This document shows positions 1 to 7,387 of a stretch of DNA of 14,294 nucleotides, one piece after another. The notes under the pieces are model-generated. The model saw only the letters and a program-made list of their open reading frames with translations. It ran no database searches and was not told the DNA's origin. Each line of letters starts with the position of its first letter. The first letter of the stretch is position 1. Origin of the DNA: DATKWF01 sp035529715 (GTDB taxonomy: Bacteria > Chloroflexota > Dehalococcoidia > Dehalococcoidales > RBG-16-60-22); contig DATKWF010000044.1 in assembly GCA_035529715.1 (NCBI GenBank), positions 1 through 14,294 of the forward strand. The letters are read 5' to 3'. The translations under genes were made by a program, and so were the position numbers.

Positions 1-2
1 AT

Positions 3-1223
3 GAGGAGTTTGACGGGGTGGACCACTTTGTGCTGGGCGAGGCTGAAGTCACACTACCGTCCTTTTTAGCCGACCTGGACCGGGGTTGTGCTCAGCATAT
101 CTATGCATCCGGCGAAAGACCGGATATCACCAGGACACCGATACCACTCTGGTCACTTATTGACATGAAGAAATATTCATCGATGAGCATTCAGTATTCC
201 CGGGGGTGTCCGTTTAACTGCGAGTTTTGCGATATTATTGTGCTGAATGGGAATAAACCACGAACCAAGGGTAAGGAGCAGGTGCTTGAGGAACTGGACT
301 CATTGTACCGTCGGGGGTGGCGGGGTGGTCTGTTCATCGTTGATGATAACTTTATCGGTAACAAGAGAAAACTGAAGTCGGAAATCCTGCCGGCGGTAAT
401 TGACTGGATGAAGGCGAGGAAACATCCTTTTGCCCTGTCTACAGAAGCATCTATCAATCTTGCCGACGATGCAGAATTAATGCGATTGATGGCTGACGCC
501 GGGTTTAATGCGGTATTTGTTGGTATTGAAACTCCTAACGAAGAAAGCTTGGTTGAATGCAGCAAGACGCAAAACCAGGGGCGTGATTTGGTGGCTTCAG
601 TCAAGAAAATTCAAAATAATGGGTTGGAGGTACAGGGCGGATTTATTGTCGGCTTTGATAGTGACCCTCTTTCCATCTTTAAGAGTCAAATCAATTTTAT
701 TCAGAATAGCGGAATTGTTACCGCCATGGTCGGCTTGTTAAATGCTCCTCCCGGCACCAGGCTGCACAAGCGTTTGAAAAAGGAAAATCGCCTGTTAAGA
801 GGCTTTGCCGGTGATAATACCGACTGCTCAATCAACTTCATCCCCAAGATGAACTACGAGACACTTATTAATGGCTACAAGCACATCCTGAGCACAATTT
901 ATTCACGCAAGGACTTTTACGAGCGGATTAGAACCTTTTTGAAAGAGTATAGACCGCGTAAAGAAAGGCGGGGGAAACTACAGTTTTACCATATCAGGGC
1001 ATTCTTTAGCTCCGCGTGGGTCTTGGGGGTCAAGGAAAGGGGGGGAAGAAGGTATTACTGGAGGCTAATCATTTCCACCCTGCTGAAGCGTCCCCGCTCT
1101 TTTCCTCTATCAATAAGTCTTACTGTCTACGGGTATCATTTCCAAAAGGTGATGGAGAAGTATATCAAGACACCGATTGGGAATGCCCTGGGAGTTTGGA
1201 CAGAGCAGAAATCCCGGGGGTAA
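3..1223 (+). CDS. B12-binding radical SAM protein, 5' partial
   Basis: Radical SAM enzyme of the cobalamin-binding type with a C-terminal DUF4070-like region. The frame is open to the window edge, and the first residues (EEFDGV before DHFVLGEAE) read as the end of a B12-binding domain, so the gene starts upstream; the GTG at 18 is probably an internal valine. Counting from that GTG, the [4Fe-4S]/SAM motif CxxxCxxC is at residues 64, 68 and 71 (RGCPFNCEFC). It is followed by a radical SAM barrel with FIVDDNF (about 107-113), STEASINL (about 140) and VGIETP (about 168). The C-terminal 130 residues are basic and match the DUF4070 type of tail. These enzymes cleave SAM reductively and often act in methylation or other modification of lipids or cofactors; the substrate cannot be read from sequence. 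An 89-base gap separates it from tlyA, with no clear terminator. Confidence 0.88.
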   Translation, partial: EEFDGVDHFVLGEAEVTLPSFLADLDRGCAQHIYASGERPDITRTPIPLWSLIDMKKYSSMSIQYSRGCPFNCEFCDIIVLNGNKPRTKGKEQVLEELDSLYRRGWRGGLFIVDDNFIGNKRKLKSEILPAVIDWMKARKHPFALSTEASINLADDAELMRLMADAGFNAVFVGIETPNEESLVECSKTQNQGRDLVASVKKIQNNGLEVQGGFIVGFDSDPLSIFKSQINFIQNSGIVTAMVGLLNAPPGTRLHKRLKKENRLLRGFAGDNTDCSINFIPKMNYETLINGYKHILSTIYSRKDFYERIRTFLKEYRPRKERRGKLQFYHIRAFFSSAWVLGVKERGGRRYYWRLIISTLLKRPRSFPLSISLTVYGYHFQKVMEKYIKTPIGNALGVWTEQKSRG

Positions 1224-1312
1224 AAATTAAGATACCAGACTGTTGCTGAGCTAAAGGTTAGAGAACAGAACTGAGGAAGCATTAGCTAGGCAAAGAATAA
1301 GCTAAATAAGCA

Positions 1313-2038
1313 GTGACCAAGCAACGGATTGATAGTTTAATGGTGGTGAGAGGGCTGGTGGCAAGCCGGGCTAAGGCTCAGGCTTTAATTATGGCGGGGG
1401 AAGTAGTGGTAGTCGGGAAGGAAATTATCAAGCCGGGTACTCTGGTCAGTGAAGAGGCGGTAATCAACATACTTGAGCCGCCTCCTTTTGTTAGTCGCGG
1501 TGGCATTAAGCTGGTGCACGCTCTTGACCAGTTCCAGATTGATGTTTCCGCGAAGGTAGCGGCGGATATCGGGGCATCTACCGGTGGTTTTACTGATTGT
1601 CTGCTTCAACACGGGGCAAAGCGGGTCTATGCTATTGATGTGGGCTATGGTCAACTGGACTATCGCCTGAGACGAGATTCACGAGTAGTGGTTATGGAGA
1701 GGGTGAATGCTCGCTATCCCATCTCTTTACCGGAGAAGGTAGACCTGGCGACCATGGATTTAGCTTTCATCTCGGTAAAGAAAGTAATACCATCCGTGGC
1801 TGAGCTGCTCAAGGAAGATGGTTATTTGCTGGTTCTCATCAAGCCGCAGTTTGAGGCTAAAAAGAGTGAGGTGGGCAGGGGAGGGGTGATTAAGGAGCCC
1901 GAGGTTCACGCTGTGGTCTTGGGACGCTTTATTACCTGGGTGGTAGAGCATAACTTCAGGTTGAAGGGATTGGTGGAATCGCCCATTCGCGGCTCTTCAG
2001 GGAATCGGGAATTTTTTGTTCTGTTAAAGTTGACATAA
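1313..2038 (+). CDS. tlyA: TlyA family rRNA (cytidine-2'-O)-methyltransferase
   Basis: TlyA/FtsJ-like protein of 241 residues, slightly shorter than the usual ~270. It has an N-terminal S4 RNA-binding domain (about 4-60, QRIDSLMVVRGLVASRAKAQ) and a Rossmann methyltransferase domain. The SAM motif ADIGASTGGFTDCLL is at 84-98, the likely catalytic Asp lies in MDLAFIS (148-154), the catalytic Lys in LIKPQFE (175-181), and the C-terminal SPIRGSSGNREFF is at 223-235. The family methylates 2'-hydroxyls of cytidines in 16S and/or 23S rRNA; some members are annotated as hemolysin A, which I regard as secondary. The start is GTG. An in-frame TAA two codons upstream rules out a longer protein, and homologs begin at this point. 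The ribosome binding site is weak. The stop is one base from the next ATG, so the hydrolase is probably co-translated. Confidence 0.92.
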   Translation: MTKQRIDSLMVVRGLVASRAKAQALIMAGEVVVVGKEIIKPGTLVSEEAVINILEPPPFVSRGGIKLVHALDQFQIDVSAKVAADIGASTGGFTDCLLQHGAKRVYAIDVGYGQLDYRLRRDSRVVVMERVNARYPISLPEKVDLATMDLAFISVKKVIPSVAELLKEDGYLLVLIKPQFEAKKSEVGRGGVIKEPEVHAVVLGRFITWVVEHNFRLKGLVESPIRGSSGNREFFVLLKLT

Positions 2039-2039
2039 A

Positions 2040-2804
2040 ATGATAAAAAAGACAGTCACTCTGGATGTAGCGGATATAACCATTTCTGCACAACTTTACC
2101 TGCCTGACGAAGAGGGGCGGTATCCGGCAGTCTGTATTTGTCATGGTATTCCAGCCCATATCCCGGAGCCCGATAATAATGGTTATCCCTTACTGGCGGA
2201 AAGAATCTGTCGTGAAGGCTTTGCTGTATTGATTTTCAATTTTCGAGGAACCGGGGCTAGCGGTGGCAACCTTGATATCCTGGGCTGGACCAGGGATTTG
2301 AAGGCTGCCATTGACTATTTATGTGCTTTGCCCCAGGTGAATAAGTCTCATCTGTCACTGCTTGGCTTCAGTGGTGGGGCTGCCGTCTCAATATATGTAA
2401 CATCACAGGATAGCCGGGTATCATGTGTGGCTGTCTGTGCCTGCCCGGCAGAGTTTACCTTCATTACTGAGGTTGATGAGCCTCGGTCGGTTGTTGAACA
2501 TTTTCGCGGTATTGGCACAATTAGGGATGAAGGATTCCCTGAGTCTACTGAGGAGTGGCTTGATGGCTTCAGACTAGTTCGCCCGGTTGAATATGTGGCT
2601 GGAATTGCTCCCAGGCCTTTATTACTTGTGCACGGTAGTAAGGATGAGACGGTTGATATAAGCGATGCCTATAGATTGTATGAGGAAGCCGGGGAGCCGA
2701 AACATATAATTATAGTGAGTGGGGCCGGGCACAGGTTGCGGCAGGATGAGAGGGCAGTGGCTATCGCTATTGATTGGTTGAAGTCTCAGTGCCATCTGGA
2801 TTAA
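2040..2804 (+). CDS. alpha/beta hydrolase (dienelactone hydrolase/peptidase-like)
   Basis: Serine hydrolase of the alpha/beta fold, 254 residues, with no signal peptide, so cytoplasmic. The oxyanion-side motif CHGIPAH is at 34-40 and the FNFRGTGAS strand at 67-74. The nucleophile elbow GFSGG (109-113) places the catalytic Ser at 111. The acid is probably D202 (HGSKDETVD) and the His H231 (SGAGHRL). A short cap region lies between about 140 and 185. The order resembles acyl-peptide-hydrolase-like and dienelactone-hydrolase-like esterases, but the substrate cannot be told. It begins one base after the tlyA stop and has no clear ribosome binding site of its own, so it is probably expressed by translational coupling. 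The purF promoter follows directly. Confidence 0.85.
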   Translation: MIKKTVTLDVADITISAQLYLPDEEGRYPAVCICHGIPAHIPEPDNNGYPLLAERICREGFAVLIFNFRGTGASGGNLDILGWTRDLKAAIDYLCALPQVNKSHLSLLGFSGGAAVSIYVTSQDSRVSCVAVCACPAEFTFITEVDEPRSVVEHFRGIGTIRDEGFPESTEEWLDGFRLVRPVEYVAGIAPRPLLLVHGSKDETVDISDAYRLYEEAGEPKHIIIVSGAGHRLRQDERAVAIAIDWLKSQCHLD

Positions 2805-2810
2805 GACAGG

Positions 2811-2840
2811 TTGACCTGTAAGCAGAAAACAGGCTATAAT
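2811..2840 (+). promoter_or_regulatory. sigma70-type promoter of purF
   Basis: TTGACC (2811-2816) and a perfect TATAAT (2835-2840) are separated by 18 bases, 38 bases before the purF GTG. The -35 box overlaps a palindrome, CAGGT-TG-ACCTG (2807-2818), which could be an operator for purine control, although I recognise no known binding site. This is the best -35/-10 pair in the window. Confidence 0.65.
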
Positions 2841-2878
2841 TAAATTGGTAGGGCTAGTTGGGATAAATTTAAAGGCAG

Positions 2879-4306
2879 GTGACTTTGCACGAGAGTTGCG
2901 GCGTTTTTGGTGTTTATGCTCCCAACGAGGATGTAGCTCGTCTTACCTTTTTTGCTCTATTTGCTCTTCAGCATCGCGGCCAGGAAAGTGCCGGTATCGC
3001 CACCAGCGATGGTAAAAAGCTCAGTGTTTACGCCAGGATGGGACTGGTATCTCAGGTTTTTAGTGAGGAATCGCTAAGCCATCTTGTCGGGGACATAGCC
3101 ATTGGGCATAATCGATATTCCACCAGAGGTTCCAGTCATATAGCCAACGTTCAGCCCATTGTGGTGAGTAAAGGTTCGGATGTTATTGCCGTAGCTCATA
3201 ATGGGAATATTGTTAATGCCGAGTCCCTGTATGAAGAACTCTGTGAGCAAGGATATAGCTTTCGCACTTCCACCGATACTGAGGTTATCGCTAATCTCAT
3301 CCTGTCTTCCCCGGAGAAAACTTGGGTAGATAAGATAAGATATGCCATGCATCGGCTCCAGGGGGCATATTCTTTAACAATAATGACTAAAGACAGCTTG
3401 TTTGGGGTTCGTGACCCTCTGGGTGTGCGCCCGCTATGCCTGGGGACAATTAATAGTGGCTGGGTGATAGCCTCGGAGAGTTGTGCTGTTGACCATATTG
3501 GTGCCAGTTTTATCCGGGAGATTGAGCCGGGTGAGATAGTATCGGTTACGGAGAACGGTGTCGATAGTTACCCGGAGAAGGGGAGCCGAAGAGCACTGTG
3601 CATCTTTGAGTATATCTACTTTGCGCGCCCGGATAGTGTGATTAACGGTCGACTTCTTTACCAGGCACGGCAGGCTATGGGTGCCACACTGGCGCGGGAG
3701 CACCCCGTACCCGCTGACCTGGTTATGGGGGTGCCTGATTCAGCGACAAGTGCCGGAGGTGGCTACTCTAATCAGGCGGGTATTCCGCTGGGTGAGGGAT
3801 TAATCAAGAACCGCTATGTAGGGCGCACCTTTATTGAGCCGGACCAGCGTATCAGGGACCTTGGTGTCAAACTGAAATTTAATCCCCTGCCAAAATTGCT
3901 GGAGGACAAGCGGCTGGTGGTGGTTGATGATAGTATTGTCCGTGGTACCACTACTCCCAGTGTGGTGAAGCTACTGAGAAGGGCAGGGGCCAAAGAGGTG
4001 CATATGCGTATCTGCGCGCCACCGATTCGTTATCCCTGCTTCTTTGGGGTGGACATGGCCACTCGCCGGGAGCTTATTGCAGCTCAGAAGAGTACACCCG
4101 AGATTCGGGATTTTATCGGTGCTGATTCACTGGGCTTTATGAGCATTGACGGACTGATTGAATCGGTTGCTTTACCCAGGGAAACTTTTTGCATGGCTTG
4201 TTTTACCGGCGACTATCCCATACCAGTCCAGCTTGAGATGGATAAGCTGGCACTGGAGGCCATGTCGGAAGGTCGTCAAACTCCCCTTGGAATTAAGGAG
4301 CGATAG
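2879..4306 (+). CDS. purF: amidophosphoribosyltransferase
   Basis: First committed enzyme of purine synthesis: PRPP plus glutamine gives 5-phosphoribosylamine. The 475-residue length is typical. It has an N-terminal Ntn-type glutaminase domain (about 7-230) and a C-terminal phosphoribosyltransferase domain. The catalytic Cys is C7 in ESCGVFG, so a short propeptide must be removed. Other glutaminase motifs are LQHRGQESAGI (30-40), GHNRYST (76-82) and AHNGNIVN (106-113). The PRPP loop is VVVDDSIVRGTTT (347-359). Four cysteines, C241, C387, C438 and C441, sit where the Bacillus-type enzyme holds its [4Fe-4S] cluster, so this is the Fe-S, propeptide-bearing class. The start is GTG; a TTG two codons later is spaced better from AAAGG (2871-2875), so the exact start is uncertain. 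It is transcribed from its own promoter and appears monocistronic. Confidence 0.97.
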   Translation: MTLHESCGVFGVYAPNEDVARLTFFALFALQHRGQESAGIATSDGKKLSVYARMGLVSQVFSEESLSHLVGDIAIGHNRYSTRGSSHIANVQPIVVSKGSDVIAVAHNGNIVNAESLYEELCEQGYSFRTSTDTEVIANLILSSPEKTWVDKIRYAMHRLQGAYSLTIMTKDSLFGVRDPLGVRPLCLGTINSGWVIASESCAVDHIGASFIREIEPGEIVSVTENGVDSYPEKGSRRALCIFEYIYFARPDSVINGRLLYQARQAMGATLAREHPVPADLVMGVPDSATSAGGGYSNQAGIPLGEGLIKNRYVGRTFIEPDQRIRDLGVKLKFNPLPKLLEDKRLVVVDDSIVRGTTTPSVVKLLRRAGAKEVHMRICAPPIRYPCFFGVDMATRRELIAAQKSTPEIRDFIGADSLGFMSIDGLIESVALPRETFCMACFTGDYPIPVQLEMDKLALEAMSEGRQTPLGIKER

Positions 4307-4480
4307 GCCGATAGGCTAAAACACTCGGCTGTTTGCCATCTTTCCCCAAGTTTTACTGACTTGTAGAATAGTCCCCTTATAACTTTGTGCTGGCTTGGTA
4401 AGTTTTTAGCGAAACTCTTGAGCTTGGCTGGTAACCTACCCACTTCCTATTAGAATATCTGGTGGCTTCACCTTCTTTGT
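4307..4480. other. intergenic stretch after purF, nothing recognised
   Basis: This is the left part of the purF-lexA gap. Apart from an 8-bp direct repeat CGATAGGC at 4301-4316, which spans the purF stop, I see no gene, no clear terminator and no promoter. Readthrough would run into the hairpin cluster. Confidence 0.4.
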
Positions 4481-4743
4481 CCCCCTCTCCTTATCAAGGA
4501 GAGAGGGAGATTTTAAAAAGAGGAGCGTCAGCTCCTCTTAAGCATCCCCGCATTATTAGTCCGGAGTAAGGGGGAGCAAGACCTCTCTTACGTAATCATT
4601 TGCTATATCTCCCCTTGAAAGGGGGCAGATGTTAAAGGAGAGTCAAAGAGAGGGGAGTTTCTAGATATGCTTATGGGGAGTTTAAGAGGGACGAAGTCCC
4701 TCTTATATAACCCTCCCCCTTCCCCTTATCAAGGGGAAGGGGG
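4481..4743. repeat. cluster of five GC-rich hairpins, MITE/REP-like
   Basis: The 584-base gap between purF and lexA has no credible gene. Five inverted repeats lie in it. H1, 4481-4507: CTCTCCTT-ATC-AAGGAGAG with C-rich and G-rich flanks. H2, 4518-4539: AAGAGGAGC-GTCA-GCTCCTCTT, perfect 9 bp. H3, 4607-4630: ATCT and CCCCTT paired around GAA, imperfect. H4, 4683-4705: TAAGAGGGAC around GAA, perfect 10 bp. H5, 4715-4743: CCCCCTTCCCCTT around ATC, perfect 13 bp. H1-H2 and H4-H5 form a mirror pair: long hairpin then AAGAGG hairpin on the left, the reverse order on the right. H1 and H5 share the loop ATC. This looks like two diverged copies of one repeat in opposite orientation, or one non-autonomous element with structured ends. 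No transposase and no certain target-site duplication are seen. Confidence 0.6.
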
Positions 4744-4817
4744 ATAAAGGGGGATAGGGTTGCCAAGCAAATCTAAAAGTAGTGAGGTTAATAAACAATC
4801 TCTAAGCTTTCCGGGGG

Positions 4818-4846
4818 TTGACAAAAATCTTCATTTATTGTATTTA
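4818..4846 (+). promoter_or_regulatory. lexA promoter
   Basis: A perfect -35 TTGACA (4818-4823) is followed after 17 bases by a weak -10, TATTTA (4841-4846), in an A/T-rich tract. Transcription would start near the SOS box, so bound LexA would block it. Confidence 0.5.
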
Positions 4847-4851
4847 TTAAT

Positions 4852-4865
4852 AGAACAGGTGTTCT
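4852..4865. promoter_or_regulatory. LexA operator (SOS box, GAAC-N4-GTTC type)
   Basis: The sequence AGAAC-AGGT-GTTCT is a perfect 5-bp palindrome with a 4-base centre. It matches the GAAC-N4-GTTC core known for Gram-positive LexA (DinR/Cheo box), not the E. coli CTGT-N8-ACAG box. It lies just downstream of the -10 region and 26 bases before the lexA ATG, as expected for autorepression. I found no second copy upstream of another gene here. Confidence 0.85.
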
Positions 4866-4890
4866 CCAAAATCAGACCTGAGGAATAAGG

Positions 4891-5532
4891 ATGAAAGTAT
4901 TGTCAGCTAAACGCCAGCGCATCATTGATTTTATCCACCGCTTTCTGCGGGACAGTGGCTATCCACCTACTATCAGGGACATAGTAAGCGGCTGCGGGAT
5001 AAGTTCAACATCGGTGGTGGATTATCACTTGAAGGCTCTGGAGAAGGCGGGGTATATTCGACGCCATCCTGAGGTATCGCGCGGCATAGAGTTACTGGGG
5101 AGGTCGCTCACTTCGTTATCCGGGGTGCAGGTTCCTGTTATCGGGCAAATAGCGGCTGGTAAGCCGATACCGGTGCCTACCCCTGATACCTGGGATATTA
5201 CGGCGGGCGCAGAGACTCTGGATATACCTGCTGACTTGACTCGGGGGAAGGGTGGGATTTATGCTTTGAGGGTGAAGGGCTGGTCAATGGTGGATGCCCT
5301 GATTAATGACGGCGATATTGTATTGATGCAATATGTGAATGTGGTGGAGAACGGGGAAATGGCAGCAGTTTGGCTCAAGGCGGAAAAAGAGGCTACACTG
5401 AAAAAAGTCTATGTGGAACCGGGTCGTGTCCGACTCCAGCCGGCAAACAGTCGGATGCAGCCAATATATGCCGAGCCGGACAATGTTGAGATTCAGGGCA
5501 GGGTTATTGCGGTTATCAGGCAGTTGGTATAG
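4891..5532 (+). CDS. lexA: LexA repressor
   Basis: SOS-response repressor of 213 residues, the usual length. An N-terminal winged helix-turn-helix (about 1-65) includes YPPTIRDI (24-31), the recognition region SSTSVVDYHLKALEKAGYI (38-56) and RGIELLG (64-70). A C-terminal S24 self-cleavage domain follows. The cleavage site is A89-G90 in GQIAAGKPIP. The catalytic Ser is S132 in VKGWSMVDA and the Lys is K171 in EATLKKVY. The residue before the Ser is Trp, whereas Asp, Asn or Glu is common there. In the DNA-damage response RecA filaments would trigger cleavage at A89-G90 and derepress the regulon. GAGG (4880-4883) seven bases before ATG supports the start. The GAAC-N4-GTTC box in front of the gene shows autoregulation. 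Confidence 0.97.
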   Translation: MKVLSAKRQRIIDFIHRFLRDSGYPPTIRDIVSGCGISSTSVVDYHLKALEKAGYIRRHPEVSRGIELLGRSLTSLSGVQVPVIGQIAAGKPIPVPTPDTWDITAGAETLDIPADLTRGKGGIYALRVKGWSMVDALINDGDIVLMQYVNVVENGEMAAVWLKAEKEATLKKVYVEPGRVRLQPANSRMQPIYAEPDNVEIQGRVIAVIRQLV

Positions 5533-5579
5533 CCCAAAACGGGCGGGTATATACTAATTATCATTTGTTGTAATCATAG

Positions 5580-5647
5580 CTTGACTTGATTTATTATTGG
5601 CAGTAGTTATAAACTTGACTTGATTTTTACTGGCGGTAGGTTGTAAA
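5580..5647 (+). repeat. 34-bp tandem direct repeat, two copies, promoter-like
   Basis: The two copies, 5580-5613 and 5614-5647, are directly adjacent and about 85% identical with one small offset. Both begin CTTGACTTGATTT, carry TTGGCAGTAG or CTGGCGGTAG, and end in TATAAA or TGTAAA. Each can be read as a promoter: TTGATT-16-TATAAA in copy 1 (5586-5591 and 5608-5613) and TTGATT-16-TGTAAA in copy 2 (5620-5625 and 5642-5647). It may therefore be a duplicated promoter or operator for the downstream aldolase gene. Confidence 0.55.
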
Positions 5648-5720
5648 TTAGTGGTGACCGAGGGTAATAAGTAGAAGTCACGGTAGGTGCTAATATTTTG
5701 AGAATGAAAGATAAGCTATA

Positions 5721-6287
5721 ATGTTATCTCAGTTTCAGACAGTGGGTCACGACCTTTTTACCCGAGGGCTTATCTCTTCCCATACTGGAAATCTGAGCAT
5801 CAGGTTAGGAGAGCTTTTAACCATTACCCGCCGCGGCAGCATGCTCAATTGCCTGCAGGAGCATGATTTGATAGAGACCGGAATAACCAGAAATAGCCGG
5901 TCTACACCATTAGCCTCAACTGAATTAGCCGTTCACCGGGCTATTTACCGGGAAACCCAGGCGTTGGCTGTTGTCCACGCCCATCCGCCCCATGCCGTTG
6001 CCCTCTCGTTGACTGAAACCGAGATAGTACCCCAGTGCAGTGAAGGCCTTTCCGTGGTGGGTACGGTTCCGGTGGTGGGCTGGCATATGGAGACAAAACC
6101 AGGGGGGCTGGCTGATATTATTGTTAAGGCGTTGCAGCAACACCGGATTATCATGGTGCATGGTCATGGCAGCTTCGCTATTGGTCAGTTACTTGAGGAA
6201 GCTTATAATTGCACCACTGCGCTGGAGGAAAGCTGCCAGGTGCTTTATCTGCTGCGGTCGCTGCAGGTGAGTCCAGCCAGAAAATAG
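5721..6287 (+). CDS. class II aldolase/adducin family protein
   Basis: Zinc-dependent class II aldolase fold, 188 residues, close to the archaeal L-fuculose-1-phosphate aldolase type. Motifs: SSHTGNLSIR (19-28, phosphate-binding Gly/Asn), the catalytic acid E68 in ASTELAVHRAIY, the metal ligands H86 and H88 in VHAHPPHA, and the third ligand in VHGHGSFAIG (H147 or H149). The C-terminal EEAYNCTTALEESCQVLYLL (159-178) is a family helix. Members cleave or epimerise sugar phosphates (fuculose-1-P, rhamnulose-1-P, ribulose-5-P) or dehydrate methylthioribulose-1-P; the substrate here is not decided. An in-frame TAA at 5712-5714 fixes the start at this ATG, although the ribosome binding site (GAAAG) is weak. 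The stop is one base from the convergent ilvE stop. Confidence 0.88.
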   Translation: MLSQFQTVGHDLFTRGLISSHTGNLSIRLGELLTITRRGSMLNCLQEHDLIETGITRNSRSTPLASTELAVHRAIYRETQALAVVHAHPPHAVALSLTETEIVPQCSEGLSVVGTVPVVGWHMETKPGGLADIIVKALQQHRIIMVHGHGSFAIGQLLEEAYNCTTALEESCQVLYLLRSLQVSPARK

Positions 6288-6303
6288 CCTATTTTTTATA
6301 GGC
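6287..6303. terminator. small hairpin at convergent gene ends
   Basis: GCCTAT-TTTTT-ATAGGC forms a 6-bp stem exactly at the junction of the aldolase stop and the ilvE stop. It includes part of both stop codons and has a T5 loop (A5 from the other side). It is the only candidate for a bidirectional terminator between these convergent genes, and it is weak. Confidence 0.3.
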
Positions 6304-7206
6304 AGGTGTGCACCAGTTAAGGTATTTAGGATTATCGCCTCGTATTATTTCAAAGTATAGTTCTTGTAATTTCCTGGTTATTTCACCAATCTCCCCATCG
6401 CCTACTTTGCGGCGGTCTATTTCAGCTACCGGGGTTATGTGGGCGGCGGTGCCAGTCAGGAAACACTCGTCAGCGATGTAAAGCTCGCTGCGGTCAACAG
6501 GTCTCTCTATTGTCTCTACACCCAGCTCATTTTGTGCCAGTTTGATTACACTGTCACGGGTGATGCCCATTAGGATGTTGTTATAACTGGCCGGGGTGAC
6601 CAATTTGCCATCTATAGCCAGAAAAATATTTTCCCCGCTCCCTTCGGAAACATGCCCGTCTGGAGTGAGCATGATTGCCTCATCAAAACCATTCTCAATA
6701 GCTTCGGTTTTGGCGAAGGCACTGTTAGCGTAAATGCCGGTAATCTTGGCCTGGGGTGGAATGGCATTATCGGCAGAGCGTTGCCAGGAGGAGACGCCAC
6801 ACTTGGCTTTATCCATATCCAGGTAAGGTCCCCAGGGGATGATGAGAATTAGGAAATCATTTTCAAGGTCGTGGAGGCGTACTCCCAGAGCCTCGGAACT
6901 TTTATAGGCCAGGGGCCGGATGTAGATATCTTCCTTGAAGCCGCACTTTTGTACCAGTTCAATTGTTATCCGGCACATCTCATCTGCGGAATAGGGTAGA
7001 TTAATCTTCAACAAACGGCAGCCGTCCTGCATACGTTCGTAGTGCTCTTTGAGGCGGAAGAGGTAAGTCTGCTGTTTTTTACTGTTCCAGTTGCCCCTGA
7101 TGCCCTCAAAGATACCGGTGCCATAATGAAGGGCGTTGGTCATGATTCCTACCCTGGCTTCATCTAAGGGAACAAACTGCTTTTTGAAAAAGGCGTACGA
7201 TGACAT
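6289..7206 (-). CDS. ilvE: branched-chain amino acid aminotransferase
   Basis: Fold-type IV PLP aminotransferase, 305 residues, the usual length, for the last step of valine, leucine and isoleucine synthesis (2-oxo acid plus glutamate). N-terminal motifs are NALHYGTGIFEGIRG (24-38) and RLKEHYERM (51-59). R97 in YIRPLAY and the PLP lysine K154 in PPQAKITGIYANS follow. EGSGENIF (188-195) and the cofactor-phosphate loop LTGTAAHITPV (250-260) complete the site. This is the IlvE type rather than D-amino acid transaminase or ADC lyase, judged by the EGIRG and GTAAHITPV patterns. GGGAG precedes the ATG by about nine bases. It has its own promoter and is divergent from the PAS gene; no other branched-chain genes are in view. 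Confidence 0.94.
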   Translation of the reverse strand: MSSYAFFKKQFVPLDEARVGIMTNALHYGTGIFEGIRGNWNSKKQQTYLFRLKEHYERMQDGCRLLKINLPYSADEMCRITIELVQKCGFKEDIYIRPLAYKSSEALGVRLHDLENDFLILIIPWGPYLDMDKAKCGVSSWQRSADNAIPPQAKITGIYANSAFAKTEAIENGFDEAIMLTPDGHVSEGSGENIFLAIDGKLVTPASYNNILMGITRDSVIKLAQNELGVETIERPVDRSELYIADECFLTGTAAHITPVAEIDRRKVGDGEIGEITRKLQELYFEIIRGDNPKYLNWCTPAYKK

Positions 7207-7243
7207 TTTCGAAGTCTCCCTTCTTAGCCCACTTTAATCACTC

Positions 7244-7272
7244 ATTATAACCTCTACTTGCGCAGAAAACAA
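7244..7272 (-). promoter_or_regulatory. ilvE promoter
   Basis: Read on the - strand, TTGTTT (7272-7267) and a perfect TATAAT (7249-7244) are 17 bases apart, with the -10 ending 37 bases before the ilvE ATG. Confidence 0.55.
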
Positions 7273-7330
7273 GCGTGGCCTTTAAAAGTTTATCTACCTC
7301 AGCCCCTCCTTGACACCCCCGCTTAAGAGT

Positions 7331-7360
7331 TTGGACTATGTTTGAAATGAGTGCTAATAT
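7331..7360 (+). promoter_or_regulatory. promoter of the PAS/Fe-S gene pair
   Basis: TTGGAC (7331-7336), 18 bases, then TAATAT (7355-7360) preceded by TGC, which makes an extended -10. A perfect TTGACA at 7310-7315 lies upstream but lacks a -10 at normal spacing. A strong Shine-Dalgarno AGGAGGT (7376-7382) leads to the ATG at 7388. Confidence 0.5.
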
Positions 7361-7387
7361 ATACCTCAAAGAGATAGGAGGTGCGTT

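Noticed and set aside
191..604. Long antisense frame (137 codons, - strand) opposite the radical SAM gene
   Set aside because: It lies wholly inside a clearly recognised gene, has no ribosome binding site or family resemblance, and is rich in Ser and Arg as expected from a shadow frame.
5532..5544. GCCC-AAAAC-GGGC hairpin after the lexA stop as terminator
   Set aside because: The stem is only 4 bp and no T-run follows, so it is too weak to call.
5717..5722. TATAAT overlapping the aldolase ATG as a -10 box
   Set aside because: There is no -35 at proper spacing and transcription would start inside the gene.
7310..7315. Perfect TTGACA as the -35 of the PAS gene
   Set aside because: No acceptable -10 lies 16-18 bases downstream; the TTGGAC plus extended TAATAT pair fits better.
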